From NCBI RefSeq assembly GCF_019469165.1, contig NZ_CP048263.1:310001-374000 (forward strand): a stretch of 64,000 nucleotides of DNA, in the 5' to 3' direction. Under the pieces are notes generated by a model. It worked only from the letters and a program-made list of their open reading frames with translations, was not told where the DNA came from and searched no databases. A program made the position numbers and the translations under genes. Shown one piece after another: positions 14,434 to 23,367 of this stretch (within the stretch, counting starts at the first letter, position 1; each line of letters starts with the position of its first letter). The DNA comes from Gilliamella sp. ESL0443. GTDB lineage: Bacteria > Pseudomonadota > Gammaproteobacteria > Enterobacterales > Orbaceae.

Positions 14434-17037
14434 TTATTTGTTCTTATTGTGAGTTAAATTCGTTTTACCGCCAGAAATTAACATAGTGGTGTCAATCAAG
14501 GCGACCAAAGGATCAAGTCCATTGGGAACCGCCATATAACGTGGTTCCCAATGAGTAGCAAATTTTTCTTTAAAGCGACGTAAACCTTGGAAGTTATAAA
14601 AACGTCCACCACGTCGAAAAACTAACGCCCCTAAGCGTTGGATCATTGGCGCACCACGTCGCCTTTGCATACCCGCAAGCGGGACCATCCCTAAACTAAA
14701 GTACTGATAGCCTTTTTCCTGATAATGTAGAATCAATCCTACCATCAAAAATTCCATAGTGGATTTAGGAATATCTTGTAAAACTCGCATTAAATCAATG
14801 GTTGCACTGTAGTTTTGATTGGTTTCAAGTAAATTCACAAAAGCAATAATTTTGCCTTGGTATTCAATAACAGCAATGGTGAAATTATCTAAATAAGATT
14901 TCGAAAAAGCGCCTAACGAAAATTTCTTTTCTTTTGAGTGTTTATTTTTTAACCATGCATCCGAGACTATTTTTAGCTCATCAAGCGGTGCAGTACCTGG
15001 TGGATAAAATTTTAAACTAAGTCCATCACGTTGCCCGCGATTCCAAGTATATCGAAGATCTTTATAACCTTTTGATGTTAAATCAAATTCATTTAAATTA
15101 ACTAACGCTTCTTCACCAAGTTTGACCACTCTAAGCCCTATATCCATATAGAATGGTAAATTGTTTGCTCTAACTTGGTAAAAAACTGGGCGTAAATGGT
15201 GTTGATCACAAAGATCCCTAAATTCCCATATTAAATCTGCGCGCGCACTATCATTACCAATCGGATCATAAAGCGCAACCATACTTCTTCCTCGCCTTGC
15301 ATACATGATAAAAGCGGTTTTTGATTGATTGAAAAGTAATGATTTATCACCACTCATCACTAATCCGCCTTCAGGTTGCTTCGAGTTGAGGATGATTTGA
15401 TGGGCTTCGCTCAATTCTTCTTTAGTGGGAATGGTTAAGATGGGTAATGCCGGTTTGAAAGACCAAAATAACATCACACCACTTAATAATATAAAACTCC
15501 CTAATGCTGCACGCAAGGCTCGAGGAACACGGCTATCTAATTCAAATTGCCACCATAAATTGTGACTATAAGGAATATCTTGATAAATAAATAAAATTAG
15601 CCAAACAAATAGGATAAGTAAGCCAAATGTGATCACAAAGGATTTTAACGAAAAGGGCAAAATACTTAGTCGGCTTTTACGATAAAAGGCGTGTCTAAAA
15701 TAGAACAATGATATTGCTATCGATAATAAAGTAAAGGCTTCAATCCAATGTAAACCTCTTAATAATGAGCAGATACTACCTAATATCAACAAGATAACGG
15801 ACAATCCCCAAGCAGAATAAAGTCGGCGACGTAATCCCATCGCTAGTAATAAACATAAAACACCAATTAAGCTGGCAGTTAAATGGGCAAAATTGACGAT
15901 TTTGTTAGGAATGAAGGTACTGACAAAATGGTGATTGAATCCAGGGATGACACTTGAAAACATCATCACTACGCCAGCAAAGAATACCGAGGTGGCCATA
16001 ATTGTTGCAGCAATGCCAGTATCGGTTTCTTTTACTTGTGGAACAGAAAGAAAGTTTTTACCTTCATTAATTAACAGCAAAATTCCTGCGGGAATGAGTG
16101 GTAATATAATATAAATTAATCGATAAATAACTAAAGCAATAGTTAATGATGCCGCACCAATTTGAGATGAAAAAGCGGCTAATATAATTGCTTCAAATAT
16201 ACCAACACCACCCGGAACATGACTAAGCACCCCTGCTACTAAAGCGAGAATATAAATCATGATAAAAACAATAAAATTTGGCTTATTCGGTAATAAGAAA
16301 TAGAGGATCGCACCAGCTAAAATAGCATCTAGTAAGGTAATTAAAAATTGACTACTAGCTAAACGCCAGTTAGGTAAACGGATTTTCCAATGAAAAAATT
16401 GGTATAAACGCGTATCTTTATTTGGTTTTTCAGACAATCGATGAGCATATAAAAATAATAATACACCGGCATAAATGATAAATACTGCACTACATATTAA
16501 CTCGATACTGATTACTGAAGTATGTAGTGCTATCGTGGTCTTTTCAATATGAATTAGTGCCGCGATTGATGCTAATAACGGTAAGGTAAAGCCTAATGAA
16601 AGAGTAACAAAAATTGACATCCTTGCTACATCTATAGTGGTTAATCCATATTTGAAATAGAGCCGACAACGAATGGCCCCACCTGATAATGCTGATAATC
16701 CTACAGCATTACCAATCGCCGAAGCACAAATACCGCCGACCGCAATTGTTGATAATTTTAGCTCAACGCCTGCATAACGTGCAGCTGACCATTCATAGCA
16801 GATAAGCATAATATAACTAGCTATTGCTGATAAACACGAAAGTAAAATTGCATGGTAAGGAAGTTGCTGTAGAGCTGACTTTAAATCGTTAATATTGATG
16901 GTTTTTAATAAATGCCAACACACTACCAGTGCAATACAAAAAATAGATAGTCCAAATAGTAGAGCGATGAATTGACGATATCGAGTGAAGCATTCTATAA
17001 GTTGCCATGGCAAAACTTTACGTGTTGATATTTTCAC
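14434..17037 (-). CDS. mprF: Bifunctional lysyl-phosphatidylglycerol synthase/flippase
   Basis: 867 residues. Residues 1 to about 530 form some 14 membrane helices: an N-terminal flippase domain with SALSGGAIRCRLYF and LSHVPGGVGIFEAIIL, then more helices. The C-terminal DUF2156 synthase domain (about 540-850) carries SKTAFIMYARRGRSMVALYDP and YQYFSLGMVPLAGM. The enzyme moves an aminoacyl group from aminoacyl-tRNA to phosphatidylglycerol and flips the product, lowering surface charge and giving resistance to cationic peptides or acid. The start is GTG, with GGAG eight bases before it. It is followed by acvB after a single base. Which amino acid it adds cannot be read from sequence. Confidence 0.92.
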   Translation of the reverse strand: MKISTRKVLPWQLIECFTRYRQFIALLFGLSIFCIALVVCWHLLKTININDLKSALQQLPYHAILLSCLSAIASYIMLICYEWSAARYAGVELKLSTIAVGGICASAIGNAVGLSALSGGAIRCRLYFKYGLTTIDVARMSIFVTLSLGFTLPLLASIAALIHIEKTTIALHTSVISIELICSAVFIIYAGVLLFLYAHRLSEKPNKDTRLYQFFHWKIRLPNWRLASSQFLITLLDAILAGAILYFLLPNKPNFIVFIMIYILALVAGVLSHVPGGVGIFEAIILAAFSSQIGAASLTIALVIYRLIYIILPLIPAGILLLINEGKNFLSVPQVKETDTGIAATIMATSVFFAGVVMMFSSVIPGFNHHFVSTFIPNKIVNFAHLTASLIGVLCLLLAMGLRRRLYSAWGLSVILLILGSICSLLRGLHWIEAFTLLSIAISLFYFRHAFYRKSRLSILPFSLKSFVITFGLLILFVWLILFIYQDIPYSHNLWWQFELDSRVPRALRAALGSFILLSGVMLFWSFKPALPILTIPTKEELSEAHQIILNSKQPEGGLVMSGDKSLLFNQSKTAFIMYARRGRSMVALYDPIGNDSARADLIWEFRDLCDQHHLRPVFYQVRANNLPFYMDIGLRVVKLGEEALVNLNEFDLTSKGYKDLRYTWNRGQRDGLSLKFYPPGTAPLDELKIVSDAWLKNKHSKEKKFSLGAFSKSYLDNFTIAVIEYQGKIIAFVNLLETNQNYSATIDLMRVLQDIPKSTMEFLMVGLILHYQEKGYQYFSLGMVPLAGMQRRRGAPMIQRLGALVFRRGGRFYNFQGLRRFKEKFATHWEPRYMAVPNGLDPLVALIDTTMLISGGKTNLTHNKNK

Positions 17038-17374
17038 TTAATCAACTCCAGTTAGTTGCACTGATTATGAATTTTGATTAGCGCATTCTACCTCTCGGAA
17101 TTAGTGAAAACAATCGAAAGAAATTAAAAAAAATATAAAAAAAACATTAAATACTAGGCATTTTTTAGTAAATGAAGCCAAACAGTCATTAATTATGATA
17201 CCAATTTAGGATTAATGATTTTTTTTAATTGATTTTATTTGTTTTTTATAATTAATTTCTTTGTCAAAATTATTAATTAAAAGGATAAATAGCGGTTGAG
17301 TTTTAACTGCGGTAATATAAACAATATTCAGGTTTTAATAAAATCTTACACTAAATTTTAATAAGCATAATAAA
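17038..17374. other. Divergent promoter region, mprF / HD hydrolase
   Basis: About 337 very AT-rich bases holding the promoters of both genes. I could not single out a -35/-10 pair with confidence and saw no gene or repeat. Confidence 0.5.
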
Positions 17375-18031
17375 ATGACTATATCACCCCAAACCACTCT
17401 TAATAACGTTAAAATGTATGTAAAGCAAAAGCTCTCCCATGATTTTTCTGGTCATGATATGGCGCATATTGAGCGAGTGGTTAAATTAGCCCAAAAAATT
17501 CTTAACCACCAGCCACAAGCAAATGCTTTTATTGTGTTGATGAGTGCTTATTTACATGATGTTATTGATGAAAAAGTTACGGAAGATGTTGATAGTGCCA
17601 TAATTGAATTAAAAGAGTATTTACGCAGTTTGAAATTAACATCAGCCGAAATTAGCGCTATTTTCGATATTATTGAAAATATGTCCTATCGAAAAAATCT
17701 TTCACAAAAAGCCACATTATCGCTCGAAGGGCAAATTGTTCAAGACGCGGATCGCCTTGATGCAATTGGAGCTATTGGCATTGGGCGCACTTTTTATTAT
17801 GGTGGTAATAAACACAATATCATGCATGATCCCAATGTCCCACCTCGAATTAAACTTGATGAAAACAATTATAAACAGACCAATACAGTAATTAATCACT
17901 TCTATGAAAAATTATTTTTACTTAAAGATATGATGAATACTGACACCGCTAAACAAATGGCCGAACAGCGCCATGAAATATTGGTTAAATTTGTCAATCA
18001 ATTTGAACAAGAATGGCTTGGCATCGATTGA
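17375..18031 (+). CDS. HD-domain phosphohydrolase, YedJ-like
   Basis: 218 residues. The metal-binding HD residues are visible as HDMAHIERV (residues 28-36), AYLHDVIDE (about 58-66) and QDADRLDAIGAIGIGRTF (about 126-143), the arrangement of the YedJ/PF01966 subgroup. These are cytosolic phosphohydrolases whose physiological substrate is generally not known. The gene is monocistronic, divergent from mprF and convergent with an AEC transporter. Confidence 0.87.
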   Translation: MTISPQTTLNNVKMYVKQKLSHDFSGHDMAHIERVVKLAQKILNHQPQANAFIVLMSAYLHDVIDEKVTEDVDSAIIELKEYLRSLKLTSAEISAIFDIIENMSYRKNLSQKATLSLEGQIVQDADRLDAIGAIGIGRTFYYGGNKHNIMHDPNVPPRIKLDENNYKQTNTVINHFYEKLFLLKDMMNTDTAKQMAEQRHEILVKFVNQFEQEWLGID

Positions 18032-18054
18032 TTTTATCCATCTATTATTTTTAT

Positions 18055-18978
18055 TTAGATAGGTATTGGCGCACCAATTATTGAAAGAACAATAGGTAAT
18101 GTAATTAAACTTAACAAAGTACTCACCAAGGTTGCACTAGATACCAGTTCAGGATGAGTATCAAATTGTACTGACATTAAGGTCGTATTGGCTGCACTTG
18201 GCATTGCGGCTAAAACGATAAGAATTTGTTTATACATGGGTGACAGTGGCATAAAATAAACCATCGCAAAAGCCACTATTGGTGATATAACCATTCTTGC
18301 AGTTAAAGCAAATGAGAGCTTTGGGTAATCAAGTTGGGTAATTTTTATTTTAGCCAGCTGCATTCCGAGAATAATCATAATGATGACAATAGATGAGTCA
18401 CCGATCATTCCAATTGAAGTCATAATAGATTTTGAAAGTGGAATGTGACAAAGCTGGAAAATAATTCCGGCAAAAGCACCATAGGCAACTGGCATTCTAA
18501 TCACTTTTTTTATTACATCTTTTTGACTCACAATATCACTATGTGTACTGCCTTTAGCCGCATAATAAATACCAACGGTGCTCATAACAAATTGTTGTAA
18601 CACCATCATAATGACACCTAAATCGAATCCAAGCGATCCAAAAAACACCAGTAATACTGGGGTGCCATAATTACCATTGTTCATAAAGCATGAACTTAAA
18701 ATCAACGCACAACGCTCTTTTACCGAATAGCGCATAGCAATTGACCACATGCTGACAATAAATACCAAAGAAAAGCAGAGTCCAAAGATATAGGCAATAT
18801 AGATAAAATAGTCACTGGTTAAGGTATGTGTGTAAAACGTTTTAAAAGCCAAAAAAGGTGAAAGCACATACAGCGACATTTTGGAAAGATTGGCGACATC
18901 AAACTTCAGAACTTTTTGGGCAATAAATCCTACAATAAAAATAGAAAAAATAGGAAATAAAATAATAAAAAATTGCAT
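18055..18978 (-). CDS. AEC-family (auxin efflux carrier type) transporter
   Basis: 307 residues, ten membrane helices, Membrane-transport (AEC) family. Typical features are SSCFMNNGNYGTPVLLVFFG in the first half and an unwound-helix PSAANTTLMSVQFD in the second. Family members move organic acids such as malate or malonate. It follows glnD on the same strand by 19 bases, so it may be read through from it, though there is no obvious functional tie. Substrate unknown. Confidence 0.85.
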   Translation of the reverse strand: MQFFIILFPIFSIFIVGFIAQKVLKFDVANLSKMSLYVLSPFLAFKTFYTHTLTSDYFIYIAYIFGLCFSLVFIVSMWSIAMRYSVKERCALILSSCFMNNGNYGTPVLLVFFGSLGFDLGVIMMVLQQFVMSTVGIYYAAKGSTHSDIVSQKDVIKKVIRMPVAYGAFAGIIFQLCHIPLSKSIMTSIGMIGDSSIVIIMIILGMQLAKIKITQLDYPKLSFALTARMVISPIVAFAMVYFMPLSPMYKQILIVLAAMPSAANTTLMSVQFDTHPELVSSATLVSTLLSLITLPIVLSIIGAPIPI

Positions 18979-18997
18979 TGTGTTAACTTTTCGATAA

Positions 18998-21682
18998 TTA
19001 GTTTATTGAATCTATAGCCAATACTATCGATTCGCGTAGTTTTTGACAGGTGTTATCATCAAGGGCTTTATTGTGTTTATCTGTTAGAATAAACAGATCT
19101 TCAATATGCTCACCAATTGTCGCTATTTTAGCACTACTCAACGATAAGTCTAACTTTGCAAAGACTTCACCAACACAAGCAAGTAATCCCGGTTTATCAA
19201 GTGCGATTAATTCCATATAAGTATCGTTAATTGAAGAGACAAAGTTAACTTGAGTCGGAACAGAAAATGATCGTAATCTTTGTTTAGTCGGCTTAATCGT
19301 CACACCTTTATAAACTGATTGATGAAGAACTTTATTTAAAGTTTGAATGATATCCTGATGGCGATTTTCAGGCACCACTTGCCCATTAGGTTCTAGTACA
19401 ATAAAAGTATCAAGCGCAAATCCATTTTTATTGGTAATAATTAAAGCATCATGAATACTTAAATTTAGCATACTTAAAGCATTACATGCCGCTGCAAATA
19501 GGAAAGGTCTATCTGATGAGTAGATAATTATTTCCGTACCACCATGATAAGGATTTGGATTAATTGAAACGAGTGTTTGATTCAATTCATGGTTCAAAAG
19601 AAGCTGTACATGCCAAGCAATCTGTTCAGCGGTATATCGCAAAAAGTAGTCAACACGATAGCTTTGCCAAAAATGTTTAATGGATTGTTCATCGTAATTT
19701 TGTGCAAGCAATTGAGCTAATGCTTGCTGTTTATGTTGACGTGCAATACTGCGTTGTTCTGGTATTTGATGAATGCCAGAATCAAGCGAGCGCTTCGCTG
19801 TTAGATAAAGCTCACGCATCAAGCTCTGTTTCCAGCTATTCCACAAGGTTTCATTGGTTGCACAAACATCGGCAACCGTTAAACAAAGCAAATATTGTAA
19901 TCGTCGTTTGCTTTTAACCAGTTGAACAAATTCACGAATAACTTCCGGATCTTGCAGATCACGGTTTTGGGCTGTTACTGACATCAATAAATGATAACGA
20001 ACTAACCAGACAATCAAATCAGTATCTTTCGCATCTAATTCATGTAATTGACAGAAAGATTCCACTAATTTTGCGCCAATTTCCGAATGATCGCCATGCC
20101 GTCCTTTGCCAATATCATGAAATAATCCGGTAATAATAAGCAATTCAGGTTTTGATAATTTAGCCAATGCCATTGAACTATTTGGATGTTTTTGTTTGCC
20201 ATCTTCTGAACGTAAAAGATCCAGTTCTAACAATAAACGGATAGTATGTTCATCTACGGTATAAGCATGAAATAAATCAAACTGCATCATTCCTGAAATC
20301 TGTTGCCAACCGGGAATATAAACCGCCAGAATACCATATTGATGCATGGGTAAAATGGCTTTTTTGATTGCATCAGGATGTTTGATGATCTTCATAAACA
20401 ACGTTCTTGCCTCTGGCTTTTCACATAATAAATACGTGAGTTTTCGCCTTGCAGAACGGAGTTGTCTAATGGTATTAGAGTAAAGTCCGGTAATTTGAGG
20501 ATTAAGTAAAAGCGTATAGAACAGCTTAAGAATCGTTACCGGATCATCAGTAAAAACACTATTATGTTTAACATCAATAAGGTTATCTCTACTTTGGAAA
20601 TGCTCATCGATATCATAAGTTTTATATTGTGAGTAACTTTTCAATATTGATTCATCAAATAACTGTAAGAGCATTTGATTGAGTTCAGTAATATTATGTG
20701 CTACCCGATAATAATCATGCATCATGTTTTCAACCGGGGCATTTCCTTCTCCACTATAACCTAACATTTTAGCGATGCTTAACTGGCGATCGAATAGTAG
20801 GCGGTTGTCATAGCGGTTAATAACACAATGCAGGGCAAAACGCATCCGCCATAAAAATTTGCGACAGGCTTTGAATTCTTCGACTTCCTCGGGTGTGAGA
20901 TAATCAAAATGTCCAATTTTTTGCAAAAACTCTCCCCCAAAATGGCGAATAGCTAACCATTGGATAATTTGCATATCACGCAAGCCACCAGGACTATTTT
21001 TTAAATCGGGCTCTAAATTATAGGTAGTGCTATGATATTGCTGATGTCTTTCTTGTTGTTCCTTGATTTTTGCGCGATAAAACGCTGGCGAAGGCCAAAT
21101 TTTATCGCTAAAAATCTGTGTTTGGAGCTCCTTAAGTAATGACTCACTTCCTGCAATCAATCTTGATTCAATTAAGTTTGTCATAATTGTGATATCATTT
21201 TTAGCTTCTTGCAGGCAGGTCTTTAATGTTCTGACGCTGTGACCAATATCAAGATGAAGATCCCAAAGTAAACGAACTAGATCACCTATCTGTTTTTCAA
21301 GCTCTTTGGTGAGTGAGTTATCACTTAGTATCAAAATATCGATATCAGACAAAGGATGCAGTTCACAACGGCCATAACCACCAACAGCAATAAGTGCAAT
21401 CCGATTTTTTTTAAATAGCGATGAAATTTGTTCTGGAATTTGATAGTAATGCCATAAACGTTCAAGTAGCTGATCGATAAATTGACTACGCAAATGCACT
21501 AAATCATCAATATCAGCATTGTTTTCGAATTGAGTAATCGACCATTGTTGAAACGCATTGAGTTGCTGTTTTATATAAGGAACTGTGATTTGGTTATCAC
21601 TAAAATTAAGCGGTGAGACAGAATAAAACAAATGCGCATTAGTCATAGTCATCATATCAAATTGAGATAATTCAATTGTCAT
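18998..21682 (-). CDS. glnD: Bifunctional uridylyltransferase/uridylyl-removing enzyme
   Basis: 894 residues, the normal GlnD length. It senses glutamine and uridylylates or deuridylylates PII proteins. Domain order is clear: nucleotidyltransferase with GGYGRCELHPLSDIDILIL (about residues 97-115), central linker with NSPGGLRDMQ, HD domain with GLFHDIGKGRHGDHSEIG, and two C-terminal ACT domains (RPFLFAAACNALSMLN and KPGLLACVGEVFAKLDL). The active NTase and HD residues are intact. GGGAG precedes the ATG. Its upstream region carries two copies of a 38-39 bp repeat that resemble tandem promoters. Confidence 0.96.
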   Translation of the reverse strand: MTIELSQFDMMTMTNAHLFYSVSPLNFSDNQITVPYIKQQLNAFQQWSITQFENNADIDDLVHLRSQFIDQLLERLWHYYQIPEQISSLFKKNRIALIAVGGYGRCELHPLSDIDILILSDNSLTKELEKQIGDLVRLLWDLHLDIGHSVRTLKTCLQEAKNDITIMTNLIESRLIAGSESLLKELQTQIFSDKIWPSPAFYRAKIKEQQERHQQYHSTTYNLEPDLKNSPGGLRDMQIIQWLAIRHFGGEFLQKIGHFDYLTPEEVEEFKACRKFLWRMRFALHCVINRYDNRLLFDRQLSIAKMLGYSGEGNAPVENMMHDYYRVAHNITELNQMLLQLFDESILKSYSQYKTYDIDEHFQSRDNLIDVKHNSVFTDDPVTILKLFYTLLLNPQITGLYSNTIRQLRSARRKLTYLLCEKPEARTLFMKIIKHPDAIKKAILPMHQYGILAVYIPGWQQISGMMQFDLFHAYTVDEHTIRLLLELDLLRSEDGKQKHPNSSMALAKLSKPELLIITGLFHDIGKGRHGDHSEIGAKLVESFCQLHELDAKDTDLIVWLVRYHLLMSVTAQNRDLQDPEVIREFVQLVKSKRRLQYLLCLTVADVCATNETLWNSWKQSLMRELYLTAKRSLDSGIHQIPEQRSIARQHKQQALAQLLAQNYDEQSIKHFWQSYRVDYFLRYTAEQIAWHVQLLLNHELNQTLVSINPNPYHGGTEIIIYSSDRPFLFAAACNALSMLNLSIHDALIITNKNGFALDTFIVLEPNGQVVPENRHQDIIQTLNKVLHQSVYKGVTIKPTKQRLRSFSVPTQVNFVSSINDTYMELIALDKPGLLACVGEVFAKLDLSLSSAKIATIGEHIEDLFILTDKHNKALDDNTCQKLRESIVLAIDSIN

Positions 21683-21780
21683 ATCGTCTCCCGATTTTAA
21701 AAGAGTGTCAAGTTAGAATACCTTTACTTTTAATTAAAGAGCATTTGAACCTTTTAAAATTGATTTTTGATTTTTTTGTT

Positions 21781-21818
21781 AAAATAATTGAGGACTGTAT
21801 ACCGTTTGATAATATTTA
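21781..21818. repeat. Imperfect 38-bp direct repeat, copy 1
   Basis: Begins AAAATAATTGAGGA, then CTGTATACCGTTTG. About 33 of 38 positions match copy 2 at 21932-21970. On the minus strand it offers a TATACA box directed towards glnD, about 80 to 100 bases before its start. Confidence 0.6.
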
Positions 21819-21931
21819 TTAAAGACACATTCACCTAAAAACAAATCCTTTGTTACTCAGAATAAGTATTAATAAATCATGACTTGGTTCATTTCATACT
21901 TTATGAATAAGGTAAGTTAATACTTTGTGTA

Positions 21932-21970
21932 AAAATAATTGAGGAGTCTATACCATTTGCTGATATTTTA
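21932..21970. repeat. Imperfect 39-bp direct repeat, copy 2
   Basis: Begins AAAATAATTGAGGA, then GTCTATACCATTTG. It starts 151 bases after copy 1 in the space between nrdB and glnD. On the minus strand TATAGA with TTAACT 17 bases upstream resembles a promoter. Confidence 0.6.
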
Positions 21971-22119
21971 GTTAATCTTAAGAATAGGGTAGATAAATTT
22001 GGAAGAACTAAATTACTTAAATTTATCAAAATGATAAATGTTTAGTTTGGCACTGATTGCGAATAATTAAACATAGCTTGCACAGTTTTATTTTTTCAAT
22101 CCATGCAAGCTACTATCAA

Positions 22120-23256
22120 TTATAATTTGAAATCACTTAAATCATCTTCGCTGATTTCTGAGTCAATCTGACCAACAAGATATGAGCTCATTTCTGCTTC
22201 TTGTGGTGCGACTTGTACGTTATCGGAAACAAGCCAATTGTTGATCCAAGGGATTGGGTTGGATTTTACTTCAAATGGTAATTTAAGCCCAACAGCTTGC
22301 ATACGAATATTGGTGATGTATTCAACATATTGGCAAAGGATATCTTTATTTAATCCAATCATTGAACCACCTTCAAATAGGTATTCTGCCCACTCTTTTT
22401 CTTGATTGGCTGCTTGTAAGAACAGGTCATAACAATCTTGTTCGCACTCTTTGGCGATCTCGGCCATTTCAGGATCGTCTTCACCACTTCTTAGGGTGTT
22501 GATCATAAATTGAGTACCAGTTAAATGAAGCGCTTCATCACGAGCTATCAATTTGATTATTTTTGCATTACCTTCCATTAATTCTCGTTCTGCAAAGGCA
22601 AATGAGCAAGCAAAACTTACATAAAAACGAATAGCTTCAAGGGCATTAACGCTCATTAAGCAGAGATAAAGTCGTCTTTTAAGTTCACGCAAGTCGATAG
22701 TGACGGTTCGATTATTGATAGTGTGTTTACCTTCACCAAATAGGTTGTAATAACTTGCGTAACTAATTAGGTCATCGTAGTAACCCGCAATATCACCAGC
22801 TCTTTTTTGGATTTCTTTATTGGTAACAATATCATCAAACACTACAGAAGGATCATTGACGATGTTGCGGATGATATGCGTATAAGAACGAGAATGGATA
22901 GTTTCTGAGAACGACCAAGTCTCTACCCATGTTTCTAGTTCAGGGATAGATATTAGGGGAAGTAAGGCAACATTGGGGCTTCGTCCTTGTATTGAATCAA
23001 GCAATGTTTGATATTTTAAATTGCTAATAAAGATATGTTTTTCATGTTCAGGTAAAGCCGCATAATCGATACGATCTTGTGAAACGTCGACTTCTTCTGG
23101 GCGCCAAAAGAAAGAAAGTTGTTTTTCTATTAATTTTTCGAACATTTCATATTTTTGCTGATCATAACGAGCAACATTCACCGGTTGACCAAGAAACATT
23201 GGTTCTTTAAGTTGATCATTATGGACGTGTGAGAAGGTGCTGTAATTCATACTCAT
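22120..23256 (-). CDS. nrdB: Class Ia ribonucleotide reductase, beta (R2) subunit
   Basis: 378 residues. The R2 subunit holds the diiron-tyrosyl radical that powers ribonucleotide reduction. Visible ligand and radical regions include [35 protein letters not shown] with ligand E and H, and [12 protein letters not shown] with the second-half EXXH. The C-terminal [13 protein letters not shown] is the tail that docks to R1. AGGAG precedes the ATG by seven bases. It follows nrdA by about 110 bases in the usual order and shares its NrdR-controlled promoter. Confidence 0.97.
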   Translation of the reverse strand: MSMNYSTFSHVHNDQLKEPMFLGQPVNVARYDQQKYEMFEKLIEKQLSFFWRPEEVDVSQDRIDYAALPEHEKHIFISNLKYQTLLDSIQGRSPNVALLPLISIPELETWVETWSFSETIHSRSYTHIIRNIVNDPSVVFDDIVTNKEIQKRAGDIAGYYDDLISYASYYNLFGEGKHTINNRTVTIDLRELKRRLYLCLMSVNALEAIRFYVSFACSFAFAERELMEGNAKIIKLIARDEALHLTGTQFMINTLRSGEDDPEMAEIAKECEQDCYDLFLQAANQEKEWAEYLFEGGSMIGLNKDILCQYVEYITNIRMQAVGLKLPFEVKSNPIPWINNWLVSDNVQVAPQEAEMSSYLVGQIDSEISEDDLSDFKL

Positions 23257-23367
23257 AGTCGAACTCCTAATTTTGTTTACTTTTTCACTAAATATTTGGA
23301 AAAAGTAGGAATAGTAAGGATAACTTATCGCTATCCTTCACTTTTGTTATAGTGCTAAACAGGGCCA

